Shown piece by piece: positions 1 through 5,254 of a stretch of DNA of 9,067 nucleotides; the first letter of the stretch is position 1, and the number at the start of each line of letters is the position of its first letter. Both the position numbers and the translations under genes were made by a program. Source of the DNA: Deltaproteobacteria bacterium (lineage in GTDB: Bacteria; UBA10199; DSSB01); contig JAGRNM010000042.1 in assembly GCA_020440745.1 (NCBI GenBank), positions 1-9,067 on the forward strand, given 5' to 3'. Under the pieces are notes generated by a model. The model saw nothing but the letters and a program-made list of their open reading frames with translations. It ran no database searches and was not told the DNA's origin.

Positions 1-29
1 TAATAAAATAATTATAAAAATTATTTTCT

Positions 30-572
30 TCATTGGAGCACTCCTTGTAACCTGGCAATAAAATCCTTTAAGCTATCACCTGTTTCTTGGATACGGTCAT
101 TGACGATAGTCATTTTGCCAAACTTATGACTTACTGGAAACAGTCCTTCAGGAAAGGACTTGAGAAAGACAATCGCTTCTTCGTCTTTTTTGAATATAGG
201 AAACATGCCATCACCATCGTACTTAAAGCCTTTTAATTCTCCACCAAAGCTCCTAAACTCGGTTTGGTCATATAGATTACCTTTCCAACATTGAATAACG
301 GTGGGTTCCACCCAGGTCATGATCCAATTAAATTGAGATTCTTGTCCTCCAAGGTTAGCTCTTTGAGTTTGGATGTCTTTAACTTTGATATGACAGATGT
401 GATCTGCTTTTTTGGCGATGTAGTCTAGTTGAGTAGCTTTCTGGCTCATCCTCCAGGCAAAGAGATTATTAGGGCTAAGTAATAATAAAAGAGCAAAAAC
501 AAAACCTAGCGCATAAGAATGATGTTTTTTTAAAAAGAAAAATTTCTTTTGGTATTGATGAATTCTTTTCAT
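30..572 (-). CDS. Exported protein of unknown function, 180 aa, last gene of the run
   Basis: The N-terminus has a basic stretch (MKRIHQYQKK), a Leu-rich hydrophobic core at about residues 20-34 and a likely signal peptidase I site after NLFA (about residue 39). The mature part holds ADHICHIKVKDI (56-67), a Trp-containing strand with VIQCWKG (92-98), FRSFGGELKG (106-115) and PIFKKDEEAIVFLK (125-138). From memory, this layout resembles small secreted proteins often encoded beside bacterial matrixin/astacin-like metalloproteases, and such a protease lies three genes upstream here. I do not know its function. The start is supported by AAGGA about 8 bases upstream. The first 37 bases around the start copy the metalloprotease start region (see the leader feature). 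Only 23 bases separate it from the upstream gene, so co-transcription is likely. No convincing terminator is visible in bases 1-29. Confidence 0.8.
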   Translation of the reverse strand: MKRIHQYQKKFFFLKKHHSYALGFVFALLLLLSPNNLFAWRMSQKATQLDYIAKKADHICHIKVKDIQTQRANLGGQESQFNWIMTWVEPTVIQCWKGNLYDQTEFRSFGGELKGFKYDGDGMFPIFKKDEEAIVFLKSFPEGLFPVSHKFGKMTIVNDRIQETGDSLKDFIARLQGVLQ

Positions 573-589
573 GTTAGAGTCCTTACTTT
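553..589 (-). promoter_or_regulatory. Type-2 leader/start block, copy at the last gene
   Basis: This is the second copy of the 37-base block described for the metalloprotease. It contains AAGGACTCTAAC directly before the ATG. The two proteins start almost alike (MKRIHQY and MKIIHQY) but diverge after the signal region, so the similarity is confined to the expression and export module. Confidence 0.75.
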
Positions 590-595
590 ACTTTT

Positions 596-934
596 TTAAT
601 TTTGCTTGATTACCACACGAGACAAGCGACAAAAATCACCGCCGTTGCTATCATCGACCGTAATATCCACATTTTTTCCCGTAGCATGAGCGGATAGTAA
701 GATAGCCAAAGTGGTTTCGTAGTTAGGTTCGTTTTTATAGAGCACGGACCAATAGTCACTAGTACAAGCTAAGCCAGTAATACTATGTTTGGGATTGGTT
801 TGGACCAGCATAACATCTTGATTGTTAGTGCTAGATAAAATAGCAACCTTAACATTAGCTGTCATCAAGCCCGTACCAAAACTAAGTGAAGGTAAAAAAG
901 TTAAGAGTAAAAATAGGATGATTTTATTTTTCAT
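596..934 (-). CDS. Small exported protein, 112 aa, member of the locus family
   Basis: The signal peptide spans about residues 1-20 (MKNKII, Leu-rich core, SLSFG). The mature chain is about 92 residues. It has two cysteines, C57 and C102, placed like the Cys pair of the other small proteins here. A helix-like segment with LAILLSAHATGKNVDITVDD (residues 76-95) is the clearest statement of the family motif LL-x-A-x-x-x-GK-x-VD. The start has a strong AGGAG Shine-Dalgarno about 8 bases upstream. Spacing is 26 bases to the gene before and 23 to the gene after, consistent with one operon. The fold may be the five-stranded OB barrel of AB5 toxin B subunits, but that is inferred from motif order only. 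No enzymatic motif is visible. Confidence 0.85.
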   Translation of the reverse strand: MKNKIILFLLLTFLPSLSFGTGLMTANVKVAILSSTNNQDVMLVQTNPKHSITGLACTSDYWSVLYKNEPNYETTLAILLSAHATGKNVDITVDDSNGGDFCRLSRVVIKQN

Positions 935-960
935 TTTGATTTCTCCTGAAAATTAAAAAT

Positions 961-1365
961 TTATTGGAAAAGCTTAACCGTATAGGCGGACGCGGCAGCG
1001 GAAAGGTCATTGTTTTTTAGCGGGCACTTGACAGCTTCTTCACCAGGATTGCCGTCATTAAAAGAAATAGCCACTTCGTTTTGCAAAGCTTTGGCCGAAC
1101 TAAGAAGAGATAGAATACCCTTACAAGACTCAGGCCCTAAGTAAGAAGTTGCCGCTCCTTCTAAGGCGCATAGACCCACGCCATTAAAAGCTCCGGTAAA
1201 ATTGTTGGGAGAACTAGCACTTTGCACAAAGTCTACAGCCACCACCGCATTGTAACGTATAGCAATGGCGTTAACTTTGCCTATGCAGGTATAACCAGCT
1301 ATTGAGGGAGTGGAACTAAGTAAGATGCCAGCTGTTATTAAAGTAAATAAGCTCTTTTTTTTCAT
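961..1365 (-). CDS. Small exported protein, 134 aa, most diverged member of the locus family
   Basis: The signal peptide spans about residues 1-23 and ends SIA before GYTC. The mature chain starts with CIGKVNAIAI, matching the G-x-I/V first strand of its neighbours. Four cysteines (C27, C66, C81, C114) suggest two disulfides rather than one. The family helix is present as GILSLLSSAKALQNEVAISFNDG (83-105), but the usual GK is replaced by QN. A longer C-terminal part (115-134) makes this the longest of the seven. An AAGGA Shine-Dalgarno lies about 8 bases before the ATG. The gene sits 37 bases after the metalloprotease stop. Family membership is less certain than for the other six, and no catalytic motif is visible. 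Confidence 0.82.
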   Translation of the reverse strand: MKKKSLFTLITAGILLSSTPSIAGYTCIGKVNAIAIRYNAVVAVDFVQSASSPNNFTGAFNGVGLCALEGAATSYLGPESCKGILSLLSSAKALQNEVAISFNDGNPGEEAVKCPLKNNDLSAAASAYTVKLFQ

Positions 1366-1402
1366 TTTATTTTCCTTATCTTTTTTATTTTAAGAGGGAA
1401 TA

Positions 1403-1465
1403 TTAAAGTAAATGAGAAGTTACAGCGATTAAGATTGCTGGTTCATGGATTAAGGGATTGCGGCC
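1403..1465 (-). other. Shared C-terminal tail, metalloprotease copy
   Basis: This encodes residues 530-549, GRNPLIHEPAILIAVTSHLL, plus the stop. It differs from the trypsin-type copy at nine of 63 bases. Five of those are silent, and the rest change only T to L and V to I. The motif is a Gly-Arg-Asn-Pro turn, a His-Glu-Pro and a short hydrophobic stretch running to the C-terminus, with no basic tail after it. Confidence 0.9.
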
Positions 1466-3052
1466 AGAGATCACTTCTTCTCCATCTGTCACATTATCGC
1501 CATCAGTATCCGAGTAAAAGGGATCGGTTCCCAGGGTTATTTCTTCATAATTAGTCAATCCATCGTCATCTATATCGTAGTCTCTTTCTTCTTCATAATA
1601 CAGGTCGCCACCATCTTGAAGACCATCTCCATCCGTATCAGTATTTAATGGGTCGAAACCATAGTAAACGTCTAGGAAGTCACTTAATCCGTCACCATCT
1701 GTATTTTCATCTAGAGGATCCGTACCTAAAATATTTATTTCATAACTATCCAACAACCCATCATTATCATCATCGTCATCACAAGCATTGCCAGCTCCAT
1801 CATTATCGGTATCCAGCTGGTTCGCATTAGCCTTCCCCAGACAGTTGTCACAAACATCGCCAGCTCCGTCATTATCCGTATCCGATTGATCCGCATTAAA
1901 CTCCACTAGACAGTTATCATAAGCATCCCCAAGACCATCGCCATCGCTATCGGAATTAAGAGGATCTGCGCCTAGGGCTACTTCCTCACCATCCATCACC
2001 CCGTCCCCATCGCTATCAGGATTAAGAGGATTCGTGCCTAAGGCCACTTCTTCTCCATCCACCACTCCATCGCCGTCGCTATCAGGATTAAGAGGATCCG
2101 TACCTAGGTCTTCCTCGTCCCCATTAAATAGACCATCGCCATCGGTATCCACTCCTCCATAAAGGGCTTGCACCCCTAAAATATCATTTTCAGTAATGGC
2201 TAAATCTGAAGTAAGTGTCCCATTACACCAGGGATAGTGCATGACTGAGTCCACATCATAGGGGGTTAGTTCTCGCCAGTTAGTATCACCGTTGTCCGTG
2301 CAATTGTCTGATTCATTTAATGGATTTCGGATATGCTCATGTCTAAGTCCTAGGATATGGCCTATCTCATGTCTAAAGACGCCCTCGGTCGTCATATTGG
2401 GAGCCTTCGTTTGATAAAAAGGTAAATAGTCAAACGCATCAAAATCCATGAGTAGAGTTCTGTCCTCACAGTCATCAAGACTGGGGGTGGGGAAAAAAGC
2501 ACAAGCTCCTAATCCATCCCAAGGCCTGACGGCAAAGAGCACATTATTATTCGTATTGTCACAGTTGTTATTTTCTGCTGGGATATAAATAAAATTGACA
2601 TCCGCCACTTCTTCCCAGGCTTCAGTGGCGGCTTGCATTTCATTAATAGCTCGAGTCTGATGGCTTCCAAAATCATTACTAACACAGTAGCTTAGATTCA
2701 ACCTCTCCTCTTCATCCCAGACATCATCGACTCCACTTATGGTATGCACAATCGAGTAGCTGGCTTTGACCTTATTACCTAAGAGCATTTGATTGTAATA
2801 GACCCTTAATTGATCCAAAGAAACCGCAATATCCCATTCCACTAGGTAAATTTCTCTTCCCTCAAAAACCACGGTAGAAGCTTCCTTAAATTCTTCCCAA
2901 CTCATCTTAGCCTCTTGAGAAGAGGCGCCCTTTAGACTTTTATCTTCTGTTAAGGAGGCACAGTTGGCTAAGAAAAATAAAACAAGCAGCATGCAAACTT
3001 TAGAAAATTTGCTGGAAAGTAATTTTTTCTTATATTGATGAATTATTTTCAT
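1403..3052 (-). CDS. Metzincin-type zinc metalloprotease with TSP3 repeats and shared C-terminal tail, likely lipoprotein
   Basis: This 549-residue zinc endopeptidase has the metzincin signature HEIGHILGLRHEH. The expected zinc ligands are H228, H232 and H238, and the general base is E229. A Met-turn, SVMHYPWC, follows with M271. The HE after the third ligand and the S-x-MHY turn are astacin-like, while the overall layout matches bacterial proteins usually annotated as matrixin family. The N-terminus reads LFFLANC at residues 25-31, a candidate lipobox with C31 lipidated, though Asn at -1 is unusual. Residues about 301-528 are a TSP3 array (repeated DxDxDG), probably Ca2+-binding. The last 20 residues are the tail shared with the two serine proteases. 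AAGGA precedes the ATG. The gene follows the trypsin-type gene by 75 bases. The substrate cannot be told. Confidence 0.93.
   Translation of the reverse strand: MKIIHQYKKKLLSSKFSKVCMLLVLFFLANCASLTEDKSLKGASSQEAKMSWEEFKEASTVVFEGREIYLVEWDIAVSLDQLRVYYNQMLLGNKVKASYSIVHTISGVDDVWDEEERLNLSYCVSNDFGSHQTRAINEMQAATEAWEEVADVNFIYIPAENNNCDNTNNNVLFAVRPWDGLGACAFFPTPSLDDCEDRTLLMDFDAFDYLPFYQTKAPNMTTEGVFRHEIGHILGLRHEHIRNPLNESDNCTDNGDTNWRELTPYDVDSVMHYPWCNGTLTSDLAITENDILGVQALYGGVDTDGDGLFNGDEEDLGTDPLNPDSDGDGVVDGEEVALGTNPLNPDSDGDGVMDGEEVALGADPLNSDSDGDGLGDAYDNCLVEFNADQSDTDNDGAGDVCDNCLGKANANQLDTDNDGAGNACDDDDDNDGLLDSYEINILGTDPLDENTDGDGLSDFLDVYYGFDPLNTDTDGDGLQDGGDLYYEEERDYDIDDDGLTNYEEITLGTDPFYSDTDGDNVTDGEEVISGRNPLIHEPAILIAVTSHLL
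1469..2152 (-). repeat. TSP3 calcium-binding repeat array in the metalloprotease
   Basis: This codes for residues 301-528. Units carry DTDGDGL/DSDGDGV cores alternating with G-T-D-P-L-N linkers, and two Cys-containing units (DNCL...DTDNDGAG...C at about 379-424) match the thrombospondin type 3 consensus. At DNA level the near-repeated blocks could support unequal recombination. The likely role is a Ca2+-stabilised stalk between the catalytic domain and the tail. Confidence 0.88.
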
Positions 3053-3069
3053 GTTAGAGTCCTTACTTT
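3033..3069 (-). promoter_or_regulatory. Type-2 leader/start block, metalloprotease copy
   Basis: This 37-base block spans the Shine-Dalgarno (AAGGA), the ATG and the first six codons. It matches positions 553-589 at 36 of 37 bases, with a single difference at 3045 versus 565. Matching sequence with a small indel continues a little further upstream. It shows that the 5' end was copied between two otherwise unrelated genes. No stable hairpin is evident, unlike the type-1 leaders. Confidence 0.75.
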
Positions 3070-3127
3070 TTTAATTTTGTTTTTCATGACATATTCCTTG
3101 CTTGGTTTTTATTTTTAAGGGGAAGTA

Positions 3128-3190
3128 TTAAAGTAAATGAGAAGTTACAGCGATGAGGATGGCCGGTTCGTGGACGGTGGGATTGCGGCC
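3128..3190 (-). other. Shared C-terminal tail, trypsin-type copy
   Basis: This encodes residues 491-510, GRNPTVHEPAILIAVTSHLL, plus the stop. It matches the subtilisin-type copy at 58 of 63 bases. Four of the five differences are silent and the fifth changes the final residue from Leu to His. Confidence 0.9.
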
Positions 3191-4660
3191 TCCGTTGATT
3201 TCCTCCAAGTCCTCGACACCATCGCCATCAGTATCCGAATTAAGAGGATCAGTGCCTTGGATTGCTTCTTCATTATCTAACAATCCATCACCATCACTGT
3301 CATTGTTAAGCGGGTCAATGCCTTGGCTGACTTCTTCACCATCCATTAATCCATCGCCATCGGTATCGGCTTCACGAGGGTCCGTTTCGTAGAGATAGAT
3401 TTCGTCGTAATCATTCAATCCATCGCCGTCGGTATCAGGATTAGTTGGATCGCTATTGATGAACCATTCTACGGTATCACTTAGGCCATCGCCATCAGTA
3501 TCGGGATTGAGAGGATCAGTACCTAAAGTATTTACTTCATAGGTATCTAGTAAGCCATCGCCATCATCATCGTCATCACAAGCATTGCCTTGGCCATCAT
3601 TGTCGGTATCCAATTGGCTGGCGTTTGAAGAGTTAGGACAATTATCTACATCATCAAAAACTCCATCAGCATCCATATCGGGTAAATAACACCAGTCCTC
3701 CCAACAAGTCCTTGTCCAAGTGTCAGCGTCGACTTGTACCAGATCAGAGCCCATAGTGGTGCTTATAAAGTCGTTGTTGATAGTTCCCCAAGTACTGGAA
3801 GCCCAAAAAGTGCTATTCCCAAAAGAGCAATCCCATCCTGACCAAATACCTCCCACCACACCATTGTCTAATAGATCGTTTATTGAAGAATTATTATTGA
3901 CTAACCATGGACCACCACTATCACCAGGGGCAAGATAGGCCTCTACTCCGCTTTGAGAAAACAAAGCATCTATAGAAATACGTCCATTTCCGTTGGATTG
4001 ATAATCTCCTGTCGCCCAGCGTAGGGTACTATCGTTAGTTCTTTCTTCATAGTTACAAAAAATATTTGGCTCTCCCCCAGTAACAGCTCCTCTTCCAAAA
4101 GGCGACATGGTGTCTTCAGAAGGATTACTACTAGCAATAGGTCGATAATATTCGTGTAAAACTTCTCCACTGGGAGTTTCAATGTTAAGAGAATAATTAA
4201 AGAGCACTAAAGCTATATCGTGTCGGTGATCATCCTGCGGTGAACGAAAATTAGAATGCACAAATACTAAACCGTTTTGATTAGGTGGAGAGTTTTGACC
4301 TGCCATAGCTGCATATAACTTTGCCGAGGTTCTAAAAGATCCATCGTCATTTTCCATGCAATGGCCAGCAGTGATGACCCAAGTTTTATTAAAAGTCGCA
4401 GAAGTATAAAGCACGGTTGCAGTACACCAAGAACCACCACTAGCAACCGCATAAATCCCCGATCTTCTCGCTTGAGAGGCCGAAAGAATATCTCCATTTT
4501 CCAACCTTGATTCACGCGTATCCGTGGTCAAAGAAAGTCCAGGCTGCAAGGGGCTGGCATGACTAGAAGAAGCCAAAAACAAACTAATAATTACTAGAGA
4601 GGTTCCAGCAATTTTAGTTAATTTTTTAAAAATTAAATTTAAAACTAGAAGTGTTTTCAT
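3128..4660 (-). CDS. Trypsin-type (S1) serine protease with TSP3 repeats and shared C-terminal tail
   Basis: This 510-residue exported serine endopeptidase has a complete chymotrypsin-fold triad: H100 in WVITAGHC, D148 in HDIALVLF and S248 in GDSGGPW. The signal peptide spans about residues 1-35 and ends SSHA. A short segment of about 36-65 may be a propeptide, and the catalytic domain covers about 66-300. A Trp/Cys-rich linker (TWTRTCWEDWCY, 314-325) leads to a TSP3 array at about 329-490, then the 20-residue tail. The start is fixed by GGAAG shortly upstream, inside a conserved leader hairpin. The gene opens a probable transcription unit with the metalloprotease and three further exported proteins. 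No protease inhibitor gene is recognisable. The target is unknown; the family name only gives Ser-protease chemistry. Confidence 0.94.
   Translation of the reverse strand: MKTLLVLNLIFKKLTKIAGTSLVIISLFLASSSHASPLQPGLSLTTDTRESRLENGDILSASQARRSGIYAVASGGSWCTATVLYTSATFNKTWVITAGHCMENDDGSFRTSAKLYAAMAGQNSPPNQNGLVFVHSNFRSPQDDHRHDIALVLFNYSLNIETPSGEVLHEYYRPIASSNPSEDTMSPFGRGAVTGGEPNIFCNYEERTNDSTLRWATGDYQSNGNGRISIDALFSQSGVEAYLAPGDSGGPWLVNNNSSINDLLDNGVVGGIWSGWDCSFGNSTFWASSTWGTINNDFISTTMGSDLVQVDADTWTRTCWEDWCYLPDMDADGVFDDVDNCPNSSNASQLDTDNDGQGNACDDDDDGDGLLDTYEVNTLGTDPLNPDTDGDGLSDTVEWFINSDPTNPDTDGDGLNDYDEIYLYETDPREADTDGDGLMDGEEVSQGIDPLNNDSDGDGLLDNEEAIQGTDPLNSDTDGDGVEDLEEINGGRNPTVHEPAILIAVTSHLL
3191..3676 (-). 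repeat. TSP3 calcium-binding repeat array in the trypsin-type protease
   Basis: This codes for residues 329-490. It starts with a Cys-containing unit (VDNCPN...DTDNDGQGNAC) and continues with five or more DTDGDGL/DSDGDGL units separated by GTDPLN-type linkers. Wording and order are close to the array in the metalloprotease, including the DNDG-x-GNACDDDDD junction. That suggests duplication or conversion between the two genes. Confidence 0.88.
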
Positions 4661-4710
4661 GAGGCTTCCTTTGGTTTTTAAAACTTTAAAAAACCTTACC
4701 CGGAAGCTAC
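4661..4710 (-). promoter_or_regulatory. Type-1 leader hairpin sequestering the ribosome binding site, trypsin-type copy
   Basis: On the minus strand, GCTTCCGGGTAA (4707-4696) is followed by a GGTTTTT/AAAAACC stem-loop, then AAAGGAAGCCTC and the ATG. GCTTCC (4707-4702) can pair with GGAAGC (4669-4664), which contains the Shine-Dalgarno. Together with the start codons, positions 4650-4710 match 6885-6945 at 59 of 61 bases. This is a candidate cis-regulatory RNA with an unknown signal. Confidence 0.6.
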
Positions 4711-4743
4711 TGATAATTAGTCAAGACATCTTGATTTTTGGTA

Positions 4744-4772
4744 AATAAAAGCCTCTAAGGACTTAAAATCAA
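4744..4772 (-). promoter_or_regulatory. Possible sigma70-like promoter before the trypsin-type gene
   Basis: TTGATT (4772-4767) and TTTATT (4749-4744) are separated by 17 bases on the minus strand. Each matches the consensus hexamers at four of six positions. It lies in the 139-base gap, upstream of the leader hairpin, where a promoter would be expected. In this AT-rich DNA such matches arise by chance, so the call is weak. Confidence 0.25.
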
Positions 4773-4799
4773 TCCTCCATCTTGCCGGCTTTTAAATCA

Positions 4800-5153
4800 T
4801 TAGTCTATAATTTCGATCCCCCAAATCCTGGGATAAGTATCTGTCCACCAAGGATTAGTAGTGCAATCATCAATCCAAAACTTAACATCTTTTTTGGCAA
4901 TGTAAGCGGCTAAGGCAGTGGAATAAAATCTTTGATTGACTGGGGAATCGTCTAGTTCTCGGATATAGGCATTAGCTGCACCACAATTTCCTGGATTGAC
5001 GTAGGGCTGAGAAAAAGTAACTTTTAAGATCGCTCCATTGGCTGCAAGATTAAGGCTAGTAATTTTACCAACTCCAGAACTTTCACTGGCTGCAAAAACA
5101 AGGTTAGGCAAAAGTAATAAAGTGATTAATAGTAGACGGTTTATAGTTTTCAT
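4800..5153 (-). CDS. Small exported protein, 117 aa, member of the locus family
   Basis: I place the start at the ATG at 5153, giving MKTINRLLLI. A GGAG lies 9-10 bases before it, whereas the in-frame ATG at 5168 has no Shine-Dalgarno and itself overlaps that GGAG. The signal peptide spans about residues 1-21 (NLVFA). The mature protein begins near VGKITSLNL, the family's first strand. It has the Cys pair C57 and C97 and the helix and turn FYSTALAAYIAKKDVKFWIDD (about 76-96), with KK in place of GK. It ends in hydrophobic strands (IWGIEIID). The gene follows the subtilisin-type gene by 38 bases, so the two are probably co-expressed. No catalytic motif is visible. An OB-fold binding role is possible but inferred. 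Confidence 0.85.
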   Translation of the reverse strand: MKTINRLLLITLLLLPNLVFAASESSGVGKITSLNLAANGAILKVTFSQPYVNPGNCGAANAYIRELDDSPVNQRFYSTALAAYIAKKDVKFWIDDCTTNPWWTDTYPRIWGIEIID

Positions 5154-5191
5154 TATTGTTTTCTCCATTATTTAAAAAATGTTTTTTCAAA

Positions 5192-5254
5192 TTAATGTAA
5201 ATGAGAAGTCACAGCGATGAGGATAGCCGGTTCGTGGACGGTGGGATTACGACC
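5192..5254 (-). other. Shared C-terminal tail, subtilisin-type copy
   Basis: This encodes residues 548-567, GRNPTVHEPAILIAVTSHLH, plus the stop. Only the last residue differs from the trypsin-type copy. It directly follows a DSDGDGVLDGLEV TSP3 unit, as in the other two proteases. Confidence 0.9.

Noticed and set aside
1648..1830. Plus-strand reading frame rich in His within the metalloprotease gene
   Set aside because: It is the complement of the Asp-rich TSP3 repeats, has no Shine-Dalgarno or family resemblance, and lies wholly inside a well-supported gene.
1469..2152. CRISPR-like or microsatellite repeat
   Set aside because: Repeated CCATCGCCATC-type blocks are codon-level repeats of TSP3 units, with irregular spacing and no unique spacers.
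3153..3392. Plus-strand Ser/Pro-rich frame opposite the trypsin-type gene
   Set aside because: Its repetitive Ser-Pro content is just the antisense of the DGDG repeats.
4661..4710. Integron attC site or insertion-sequence end instead of a leader RNA
   Set aside because: There is no attC core (GTTRRRY) and no transposase or integrase gene. The element sits at a fixed distance from start codons and includes the Shine-Dalgarno, which favours a regulatory role.
5154..5168. Upstream ATG adding five residues to the small gene at 4800-5153
   Set aside because: No ribosome site precedes it and it overlaps the GGAG that serves the second ATG; the shorter form also gives a standard signal peptide.
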